NCBI GenBank assembly: GCA_938044045.1
Contig: CALIQN010000026.1
Location: forward strand, 1-12,952
Origin: an uncultured Peptococcaceae bacterium
GTDB lineage: Bacteria; Bacillota; Peptococcia; Peptococcales; Peptococcaceae
Reading direction: 5' to 3'
DNA length: 12,952 bases
Below the pieces are notes generated by a model. That model was not told the origin of the DNA, did no database searches, and was given only the letters and a program-made list of their open reading frames with translations. Shown piece after piece: positions 7,420 through 12,952 of the stretch (position 1 is the first letter of the stretch; each line of letters begins with the position of its first letter). A program made the position numbers and the translations under genes.

Positions 7420-7493
7420 CGACGCAGATGGGGCTCGAACCCACGACCTCCAGCGTGACAGGCTGGCATTCTAACCAACTGAACTACTGCGCC
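7420..7493 (-). tRNA. tRNA-Asp (anticodon GTC)
   Basis: A 74-nt minus-strand gene. Acceptor GGCGCAG pairs with CTGCGTC (one G-U), discriminator G. The anticodon stem-loop CCAGC-CTGTCAC-GCTGG reads GTC. D arm and T arm (GTGGGTTCGAGCCCCAT) are canonical. CCA is not encoded. It is first in the two-tRNA operon. Confidence 0.97.
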
Positions 7494-7504
7494 ATTACCT
7501 GATA

Positions 7505-7533
7505 AATTTAGCATTTTATGATGAGAAAGTCAA
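7505..7533 (-). promoter_or_regulatory. Promoter of the tRNA operon
   Basis: On the minus strand, TTGACT (7528-7533) and TAAATT (7505-7510) are separated by exactly 17 nt. Transcription would start about 5 nt upstream of the mature tRNA-Asp 5' end. Confidence 0.8.
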
Positions 7534-7637
7534 GAAAAATTAATAAAATAAGGAAGACTTGTTTAAAATAGACGGTTTTATGTCAAATAAGTCTGAAATG
7601 CTTTGCTTAAGCTAGTGTCAAATTTGGCATTTGTTTC

Positions 7638-7661
7638 TTGAGTCATCTGTGATAGACTCAA
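7638..7661. repeat. Inverted repeat upstream of the ankyrin gene
   Basis: TTGAGTC (7638-7644) and GACTCAA (7655-7661) form a 7-bp stem with a 10-nt loop. Its right arm is part of a 17-bp sequence (7647-7663) that recurs at 8839-8855. TTGGCA at 7624-7629 with TGTGAT at 7648-7653 (18-nt spacing) is a weak promoter candidate. The 7494-7691 gap otherwise holds only the divergent tRNA promoter. Confidence 0.5.
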
Positions 7662-7663
7662 AA
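7647..7663 (+). repeat. 17-bp direct repeat, copy 1
   Basis: CTGTGATAGACTCAAAA, 28 nt before the ankyrin-gene start. An identical copy lies at 8839-8855 beyond the gene's 3' end. Confidence 0.9.
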
Positions 7664-7691
7664 GATGATTAAGATAAAAGGAAGAAAGCAA

Positions 7692-8765
7692 ATGATAACA
7701 TTAAAAGATATTGGTAGCTTCGACACACTCCCTCAGATAGTACATGACTTAATAGATGGCAATATTTTGGTACTAGAGGAGTATTTGACACAGGGGTGGG
7801 AGATTGAAAAAGCAATAGAGCTTGACGAATACACCAGACTGTCTCCTCTAGACTGTGCCTTGACTATGGAAGCTTTTGAATCGATAAAGTGGCTAGTGGC
7901 ACATGGGGTCAACCTCAATGTCAAAGAAAATCCGAGTTTTTTACTCGCTGTCAGATACTGTAGGGAACCTATCATAAGGTATCTTGTCGAACAGGGTGCT
8001 GATGTCAATGGTGTCAATCACGTCAAAACAGATGCCTTTGAACAAGCCATCTATGGGAAACGCTATGAAAATTTACCATTGATTCACCAGTTGGGTCATC
8101 GAGTGGAAAAATATGGTGGTCAAGCCTTTCGAGGTGCCATTACACTAAGAAATTATGCTATTTTGGACTTTTTTATTCAAAATGGTGTAGACATCAACTA
8201 TAATCGCCCTGATAACGTCTATCCCTTTAAGCCAACGCCACTATGCGTAGCAGCCAGGTATGTTGACCTAAAAATGTGTCAATACCTTGTGGCGCATGGG
8301 GCTGATGTGACCTTGACGGAAAAAGATGGCATGAGACCCTATAGTATCGCCTTGGAATTAGGCAATGTGGAAATGGCAGAATACTTTAAAGCCCTAGAAC
8401 CTGAGGAATACCATAGCTTACAAAATAAACTGGATGAATTAAAGCCCTTTAAGCTACCAAAGGAGATGCTTGCCTTTTTGCAAGGAGATAAGCTTGATTT
8501 TGAGCTGGAAGACTGTGATATTGAATGTATTGAATTCTTCTCACTCATGGACACCATCCCAATAAAAATAGGCAGACAAAAACTTCTCCGCTTGTCAAAA
8601 TCAATGAGTGACTATAGTGATCTCCTTATCCTTTGGCACCCTAAAACAAAGCAAATCGCATATTATGACCTAGAGCATGAAGAGCTGAAAGATATTGCCG
8701 ACTTTAAGACATTTCTAGAAAATATAGGCACATACCTACAGCAAATCATCGATGGTGACTTGTAG
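7692..8765 (+). CDS. Ankyrin-repeat protein with SUKH/SMI1-like C-terminal domain
   Basis: 357 residues, no signal peptide or membrane segment, so cytoplasmic. Degenerate ankyrin repeats cover about residues 50-235; the clearest are SPLDCALTMEAFESIKWLVA, PIIRYLVEQGADVNG and TPLCVAARY followed by CQYLVAHGADVTL. Residues about 240-357 form a separate domain. Its LLILWHPKTKQIAYYDLEHE followed by IADFKTFLENI resembles the C-terminal half of the SUKH (SMI1/KNR4) fold common among bacterial immunity proteins; this match is by eye and weak. ATG 7692 is preferred because AAGGAAG sits 7 nt upstream; ATG 7665 would add nine residues without a good site. Function unknown; a polymorphic-toxin immunity protein is one option, but no toxin is present here. 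Confidence 0.75.
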   Translation: MITLKDIGSFDTLPQIVHDLIDGNILVLEEYLTQGWEIEKAIELDEYTRLSPLDCALTMEAFESIKWLVAHGVNLNVKENPSFLLAVRYCREPIIRYLVEQGADVNGVNHVKTDAFEQAIYGKRYENLPLIHQLGHRVEKYGGQAFRGAITLRNYAILDFFIQNGVDINYNRPDNVYPFKPTPLCVAARYVDLKMCQYLVAHGADVTLTEKDGMRPYSIALELGNVEMAEYFKALEPEEYHSLQNKLDELKPFKLPKEMLAFLQGDKLDFELEDCDIECIEFFSLMDTIPIKIGRQKLLRLSKSMSDYSDLLILWHPKTKQIAYYDLEHEELKDIADFKTFLENIGTYLQQIIDGDL

Positions 8766-8828
8766 AGGGACTGGCGAGTTGGACAAGAAAAAGTACTTTT
8801 GGAAAGACGATAAAAAGCATATTTATTT

Positions 8829-8874
8829 TTTTGTCGACCTGTGATAGACTCAAAACATAGGGGGGTCGACAAAA
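8829..8874. repeat. 11-bp inverted repeat with GTCGAC core
   Basis: TTTTGTCGACC (8829-8839) and GGTCGACAAAA (8864-8874) are perfect inverse copies around 24 nt that contain most of the second 17-bp repeat. A further GGTCGACAA lies at 8955-8963. No T tract follows, so this is not an intrinsic terminator. Confidence 0.8.
8839..8855 (+). repeat. 17-bp direct repeat, copy 2
   Basis: Exact second copy of the sequence at 7647-7663, here 47 nt before a GTG codon whose following codons (I-T-L-K) match the ankyrin-gene start. Confidence 0.9.
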
Positions 8875-8972
8875 CCCTTAATAGATAGGTAGAGAAGGCA
8901 GTGTGATAACTTTAAAGTGGTTAATTTTTAAAGGTCAGAGCAGTCTAAATCAGAGGTCGACAATTTGTAGGC

Positions 8973-9001
8973 CTGAAAGCCTTGTCAAACTTAGATATAA
9001 T
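8973..9001 (+). promoter_or_regulatory. CRISPR leader promoter
   Basis: A consensus -10 TATAAT (8996-9001) is 17 nt after CTGAAA (8973-8978, 4/6 to TTGACA). The predicted start near 9008 is within a few bases of the first repeat (9011), so the precursor crRNA would have almost no untranslated leader. CTGAAA also forms the loop of a small AGGC/GCCT dyad (8969-8982). Confidence 0.65.
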
Positions 9002-9010
9002 AGGTAACGG

Positions 9011-9957
9011 ATTCAAATCGAACCATACTGGAATGTAAATTAGGCTTAGTAATATTCTGTATTTTCAGCTTGCCAAAATTCAAATCGAACCATACTGGAA
9101 TGTAAATAATGAAGGGAAATTATTATTAAAAAAGGCAAGTGTAATTCAAATCGAACCATACTGGAATGTAAATCCTTATTAAACACACCTAACCAAAACC
9201 ATAGCCCAATTCAAATCGAACCATACTGGAATGTAAATTTTGAAGATATGTTAAGTTAGTATTTTTTACCCTTTATTCAAATCGAACCATACTGGAATGT
9301 AAATTTTTCAATCAATTTCTCTTTTAAAATACGCAAATACAATTCAAATCGAACCATACTGGAATGTAAATTATTTTCGTCCCACTCTGTAGCTATCCGT
9401 TTGCGAAATTCAAATCGAACCATACTGGAATGTAAATAAGAAAACCGTGGTCTCGGCTATCTTTCCCTTTTTTATTCAAATCGAACCATACTGGAATGTA
9501 AATTTTTCCAATCTTGAAACTGTCCACGTCTGACGGGTCTAATTCAAATCGAACCATACTGGAATGTAAATTTTTTTAGCACTGCTGATTTTAAAATGCT
9601 GGTTAATTCAAATCGAACCATACTGGAATGTAAATTGTCTCGTCTTTGATGACTTCAGCAATGTCATCAAAATTCAAATCGAACCATACTGGAATGTAAA
9701 TTCGCTTGCATCGTTGAATAAAAGCCATGTCATAGCATTCAAATCGAACCATACTGGAATGTAAATTATTCTTAAAAAACGCTTAGAGGAAACAAGTGAA
9801 GAATTCAAATCGAACCATACTGGAATGTAAATTCAAGCCCGATTGTTTCAGTGTCAAGGGTCAAAATTATTCAAATCGAACCATACTGGAATGTAAATAA
9901 TTGTGTCAAGTTTTTCGACATGATATAGGCTCTAATTCAAATCGAACCATACTGGAA
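9011..9957 (+). CRISPR. CRISPR array: 14 full repeats, one truncated repeat, 14 spacers (type I-B-like)
   Basis: The 30-bp repeat begins ATTCAAATCG and ends TGGAATGTAAAT; all 14 full copies are identical. Repeats start at 9011, 9078, 9144, 9209, 9275, 9342, 9408, 9474, 9542, 9606, 9672, 9737, 9803 and 9869. A fifteenth (9935-9957) keeps only the first 23 bases. Spacers are 34-38 nt (37, 36, 35, 36, 37, 36, 36, 38, 34, 36, 35, 36, 36, 36) and all differ. Rightward transcription is inferred from the promoter on the left and degeneration on the right. The 3' end, and so the presumed 8-nt handle ATGTAAAT, resembles Clostridioides difficile type I-B repeats as remembered. No cas gene is in the window, so effector proteins must come from elsewhere. 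Confidence 0.97.
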
Positions 9958-10066
9958 GGAATCCTTTCCCTAGAGAGGACAGCGCTTTAGGACTAGTTTT
10001 GACAGACTATGAGTAATAATCAATTTTCTAGGCCCTTTAAAGGTTTTGAATAGGCATGATGACACA

Positions 10067-10099
10067 AAAAAACCACGAGTTTGCGTCTCGTGGTTTTTT
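10067..10099. terminator. Terminator between CRISPR array and pgk-tpiA
   Basis: AAAAAACCACGAG (10067-10079) and CTCGTGGTTTTTT (10087-10099) form a perfect 13-bp stem with a 7-nt loop; A and T tracts flank both sides, so it can act in both directions. It would end the array transcript and insulate pgk. The gap 9958-10238 holds only this and the pgk promoter. Confidence 0.9.
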
Positions 10100-10167
10100 A
10101 TGTTTAACCTAACTTCGCCAACCTGTACCAAGGGCAACAAGTTTTTTGGGTAAAATTCTTCCATAAA

Positions 10168-10196
10168 TTGAAAAGTCTTCTGATTTGTTGTATTAT
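10168..10196 (+). promoter_or_regulatory. Promoter of pgk-tpiA-gpmI
   Basis: TTGAAA (10168-10173, 5/6) and TATTAT (10191-10196, 5/6) are separated by 17 nt. The predicted start near 10203 leaves a leader of about 35 nt containing AAGGAGG (10226-10232). Confidence 0.75.
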
Positions 10197-10238
10197 TAGC
10201 ACGAGTGTATAAAAATCGTCAACTCAAGGAGGCCTATC

Positions 10239-12203
10239 GTGGGTAAAAAAACTGTATCTGATGTTAATGTTAGAGGAAGACGTGTCTTAGTAAGGGTCGA
10301 TTACAATGTGCCTTTTGATAAAGCGACTGGAGAAATTACAAATGATGAGCGTATGCGTGCGACCATACCGACACTGGAGTACCTCATCAGTGAGGGTGCT
10401 AAGATTATTTTAATCAGTCATATGGGCAGACCAAAGGGTCAAAAAGTGGATAGCCTTAGACTGACCAATGTGGCAAAGCATCTTAGTGAACTCATCAATA
10501 AGCCAGTACTCAAATTGGATGATACGATTGGGGAGCAAGTTGAGGATGCAATCGCACACATGGCAAATGGTGATATTATTCTTCTTGAAAATGTACGTTT
10601 TTACCCTCAAGAAGAAGCCAATGATATCGAATTTGCCAAGACACTGGCAAGCTATGCAGACTTGTTTGTGACAGATGCCTTTGGGACAGCCCATAGAGCC
10701 CATTGCTCTACTGAAGGGGTGGGGCATTACTTGCCAACAGTTGCCGGCTTATTGGTGAAAAAAGAGATTTCTGCCCTAGGAGGTGCGGTGCTTCGTCCGG
10801 AGCGTCCTTTTGTCTCTATTATTGGTGGGGCAAAGATTTCCGATAAAATCGGCGTCATTCGCAACATGATGAGCAAGGCAGATGCTGTGATTATTGGTGG
10901 TGGCATGGCCAATACCTTCCTTGCAGCGCAAGGCTACCTCATGCGTGCATCTTTGGTAGAGTTCACCAAGATTGAAGAAGCCAAGGAAATATTACAAGAA
11001 GCGAGAGAAAACAATGTAAAGTTGCTCTTACCACAAGACTTTATTGTGGCAAAAGGCTTAGACTTTCCTGATACTGCAAGAGAGTGCAATATTGACAGCC
11101 TAGAAGAAGGTGATATGGCACTGGATATTGGGAGCAAGACAAGGGCAGAATACATTAAAACCATTGAAAATGCCAAAACCATTGTTTGGAATGGGCCAAT
11201 GGGTGTTTTTGAAATAGATGCTTTTGCAGGTGGGACAAATGCCATTGCCCATGCTGTAGCTGAAAATAAAGGTCATACGGTCATCGGTGGTGGGGATTCT
11301 ATTGCCGCAGTCTTTAAGGCTGGGGTAGCAGATAAGATTAGCCATATTTCTACCGGTGGTGGTGCGTCCTTGAAATTTATGGAGGGCAAAATTCTGCCAG
11401 GTTTGGCAATCATTGCCGAAAGAGAAGAAAGTAAAGGGGAGAAAAAACCTTTTATTCTTGCCAACTGGAAGATGAACAAAACCAATAAAGAAGTGATTAA
11501 ATTTGCTGCAGAATTATTGGATTTTGAGTATAGTGATAATGTTTTGGCAGGGATTTGTGCACCATTTACAGGACTATCAAGTCTTTATCGTATCTTAGGC
11601 GACAGTAAGATTAAGCTTGGGGTACAAAACTTCTATCCCGAAGATAGTGGTGCCTACACAGGTGAAATCTCTCTTGGTATGGTAAAAGAATATGGGGTCT
11701 CTTATGCCTTGGTAGGACATTCTGAACGTCGTGAAATCATGGGTGAGACAGATGCGCTCATCTTGAAAAAATATCAATATGCTGCTAAACATGGCTTTAA
11801 ACCTGTGCTTTGCATTGGAGAAAGTGCAGAAGTCAGACAAAATAGAGAAGCCTTTAACTATTGTGAGGCACAATTAAATGCAGTCTTTGGTCAGATTGAA
11901 AAGAAAGACTTGCCAAGCGAGCTTCTCATCGCTTACGAACCAATTTGGGCAATTGGCACAGGGCTGACGGCTTCTGGTGATGATGCTGAAGAAATGCTTG
12001 CCTTTATCCGTAGTTATCTTGTACGCCTCTATGGTGATGAAGTGGCACAAAAAGCTTATTTACTCTATGGTGGTAGCGTCAAGCCTGATGTACTTCCAGG
12101 CTTTTTGGCAAAAAACAACATTGATGGCGTCTTAGTTGGTGGTGCAAGTCTTGAAGTCGAATCCTTTAAGCAACTAATTTGGGGAGGCATCAAAAGTGAG
12201 TGA
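10239..12203 (+). CDS. pgk-tpiA: Phosphoglycerate kinase-triosephosphate isomerase fusion
   Basis: One uninterrupted 654-residue frame holds two glycolytic enzymes. Residues 1 to about 395 are phosphoglycerate kinase (1,3-bisphosphoglycerate + ADP to 3-phosphoglycerate + ATP), with RVDYNVPFD, SHMGRPKG, GGAKISDKI, WNGPMGVFE, GGGDS and STGGGASLKF. A short lysine/glutamate linker (REESKGEKK) leads to triosephosphate isomerase from about residue 402. Its catalytic residues are present: N409/K411 in LANWKMN, H494 in VGHSERRE, E567 in AYEPIWAIGTG, and the phosphate-binding YGGSVKP and VGGASLE. GTG 10239 follows AAGGAGG by 6 nt. No ATG, GTG or TTG start lies near the junction. Fused Pgk-TpiA is known from Thermotoga, so this is an uncommon but real arrangement. 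gpmI overlaps its 3' end by 8 nt; no gap gene is adjacent. Confidence 0.96.
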   Translation: MGKKTVSDVNVRGRRVLVRVDYNVPFDKATGEITNDERMRATIPTLEYLISEGAKIILISHMGRPKGQKVDSLRLTNVAKHLSELINKPVLKLDDTIGEQVEDAIAHMANGDIILLENVRFYPQEEANDIEFAKTLASYADLFVTDAFGTAHRAHCSTEGVGHYLPTVAGLLVKKEISALGGAVLRPERPFVSIIGGAKISDKIGVIRNMMSKADAVIIGGGMANTFLAAQGYLMRASLVEFTKIEEAKEILQEARENNVKLLLPQDFIVAKGLDFPDTARECNIDSLEEGDMALDIGSKTRAEYIKTIENAKTIVWNGPMGVFEIDAFAGGTNAIAHAVAENKGHTVIGGGDSIAAVFKAGVADKISHISTGGGASLKFMEGKILPGLAIIAEREESKGEKKPFILANWKMNKTNKEVIKFAAELLDFEYSDNVLAGICAPFTGLSSLYRILGDSKIKLGVQNFYPEDSGAYTGEISLGMVKEYGVSYALVGHSERREIMGETDALILKKYQYAAKHGFKPVLCIGESAEVRQNREAFNYCEAQLNAVFGQIEKKDLPSELLIAYEPIWAIGTGLTASGDDAEEMLAFIRSYLVRLYGDEVAQKAYLLYGGSVKPDVLPGFLAKNNIDGVLVGGASLEVESFKQLIWGGIKSE

Positions 12204-12952
12204 GAAAGCTTTACTGGTCATACTTGATGGCTGGGGTATCGCACCGGATAGCAAGGTTAATGCTTTTACTCAAGCAAGCACGACTCATCTAGATTATCTT
12301 TTAGCACACTACCCGCATTGTCAGTTGGCTTGTTCTGGGGAAGCTGTTGGGCTTCCCGAAGGGCAACAAGGCAATTCTGAAGTAGGTCATCTCAATTTAG
12401 GTGCGGGTAGGGTTGTGTATCAAGAGTTATTACGTATTCAAAGGGCGATAGCAGATGGTAGCTTTTACCAAAATGAGGCATTTGCCGAGCTTTTTAAGAA
12501 AGTCAAAGAAAAAAACAGCGCCTTGCATTTGATGGGGCTTGTGTCTGATGGTGGGGTACATTCTCATGAAAATCATCTTTTTGCCCTTTTGAAGCTGGCA
12601 AAGGATTTTGGCTTAACCAAAGTCTATATTCATGCCTTTTTGGATGGCAGAGATGTTTCACCAAAATCTGCTGAAATTTATCTACAGAGACTGGAAGCCT
12701 ATCTAAAAGACCTTGATGTTGGTCAAGTGGCAACCTTATCGGGTCGATACTATGCGATGGATAGGGACAACCGTTGGGAGAGGGTCAGCTTAGCCTATGA
12801 TGCCATTTGTTCTGCTCAAGGGGAAAAATATAGTAATAGTTTAGAGGGACTTCAGGCAAGCTATGCTAAGGATGTCACTGATGAATTTGTTGAGCCAAGA
12901 ATAGTAGGAGACTATCAAGGTATTGGCGATAATGACGGTCTTGTCTTCTTTA
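12196..12952 (+). CDS. gpmI: 2,3-bisphosphoglycerate-independent phosphoglycerate mutase, 3' end outside window
   Basis: The first 252 codons are visible (full family length about 510). The enzyme converts 3- to 2-phosphoglycerate using Mn2+. Signatures are LLVILDGWGIAP at the N-terminus (metal-binding Asp), the phospho-acceptor serine in QQGNSEVGHLNLGAGR (about residues 57-72), SDGGVHSH, HAFLDGRDVSP and SGRYYAMDRD. The start is GTG 12196, with GGGGAGG (12181-12187) 8 nt upstream, both inside the 3' end of pgk-tpiA. The 8-nt overlap in another frame implies translational coupling with the fusion enzyme, whose kinase half makes this mutase's substrate. Confidence 0.95.
   Translation, partial: MSEKALLVILDGWGIAPDSKVNAFTQASTTHLDYLLAHYPHCQLACSGEAVGLPEGQQGNSEVGHLNLGAGRVVYQELLRIQRAIADGSFYQNEAFAELFKKVKEKNSALHLMGLVSDGGVHSHENHLFALLKLAKDFGLTKVYIHAFLDGRDVSPKSAEIYLQRLEAYLKDLDVGQVATLSGRYYAMDRDNRWERVSLAYDAICSAQGEKYSNSLEGLQASYAKDVTDEFVEPRIVGDYQGIGDNDGLVFF

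Larger units (their letters stand above)
8839..9007 (+). pseudogene. Decayed 5' end of a second ankyrin-type gene copy
   Basis: After the shared 17-mer comes AGAAGGCAGTGTGATAAC then TTTAAA, closely matching AGAAAGCAAATGATAAC then ATTAAA around the ankyrin-gene start. The GTG at 8903 opens with (M)ITLK like the intact gene, then diverges and stops at 9005-9007 after 34 codons, 3 nt before the first CRISPR repeat. About 20 nt (gggggtcgacaaaaccctt) look inserted relative to copy 1. A broken duplicate, or a shared 5' module of a gene family, explains this; a real 34-residue peptide is less likely. Confidence 0.5.

Noticed and set aside
7314..7514. Minus-strand 66-codon frame over the two tRNAs
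   Set aside because: It is a by-product of the tRNA-Asp and tRNA-Leu sequences, which explain the region completely.
8903..9007. Real 34-residue peptide gene before the CRISPR array
   Set aside because: Only its first residues resemble anything (the ankyrin-gene start); the rest is shared with the leader promoter, so a remnant is more likely.
9011..9957. Leftward-transcribed array
   Set aside because: The truncated repeat is on the right and a good promoter is on the left; the ATGTAAAT 3' end also fits the rightward reading.
9999..10004. TTGACA as a promoter just right of the array
   Set aside because: No acceptable -10 occurs at 15-19 nt; the nearest AT-rich hexamer is only 9 nt away, and a terminator follows.
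9970..10164. Minus-strand 64-codon frame right of the array
   Set aside because: It spans a strong terminator hairpin, shows no family resemblance, and has no recognised ribosome site.
8766..10238. Possible small cas or adaptation gene beside the array
   Set aside because: No frame of useful length with Cas1, Cas2, Cas6 or other Cas motifs exists on either strand here.
11430..11460. Programmed frameshift or separate tpiA start at the Pgk-TpiA junction
   Set aside because: The frame is continuous with no stop, no slippery overlap of two frames, and no suitable start codon after the GGGGAG stretch.

Overview
The window reads as ordinary chromosome from a low-GC Gram-positive (Bacillota). The evidence is TTGaca/TATaat-type promoters, strong AGGAGG ribosome sites, T-tailed hairpin terminators, a structured leader in front of rplM-rpsI, and tRNAs without encoded CCA. 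The L13/S9 sequences and the secreted copper-amine-oxidase-N stalk protein would fit Clostridia or Negativicutes, but I cannot name the genus.

Layout from left to right. (1) Positions 1-3015 (+) are a tight run of three genes: a 5'-truncated DUF695/RraB-like protein, a Nudix protein with an NrtR-like C-terminal region, and nicotinate phosphoribosyltransferase (pncB). The last two form an NAD-salvage module. (2) Positions 3063-4093 hold a promoter, a structured leader, rplM, rpsI and a terminator. (3) Positions 4143-5674 hold an AGCS-family sodium:amino-acid symporter with its own promoter and a 22-bp bidirectional terminator. (4) On the minus strand are a secreted stalk-domain protein (5668-7155) with a palindrome-rich upstream region, and a tRNA-Asp/tRNA-Leu operon (7328-7493) with promoter and terminator. 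(5) Positions 7692-8765 (+) encode an ankyrin-repeat protein whose C-terminal domain resembles SUKH/SMI1. (6) Positions 8766-9957 are the accessory core: what looks like the decayed 5' end of a second ankyrin-gene copy, GTCGAC-containing repeats, a leader promoter, and a CRISPR array of 14 identical 30-bp repeats plus one truncated repeat, with no cas gene in the window. (7) From 10067 on come a terminator, a promoter, a single-chain phosphoglycerate kinase-triosephosphate isomerase fusion, and the start of gpmI, which runs off the right edge.

How the parts relate. The glycolytic genes convert 1,3-bisphosphoglycerate to 2-phosphoglycerate and interconvert the triose phosphates; the fusion and the 8-nt overlap with gpmI point to tight co-expression. 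The repeat ends in TGGAATGTAAAT, which resembles Clostridioides difficile type I-B repeats as I remember them. Leader promoter on the left and truncated repeat on the right agree on rightward transcription. The most notable observations are the promoter 9 nt before the first repeat, the ankyrin-gene remnant fused to the leader, a spacer that reads as a DnaQ-type exonuclease motif on the opposite strand, a spacer with a perfect 9-bp hairpin, and the Pgk-TpiA fusion. I did not find a convincing wholly new system.
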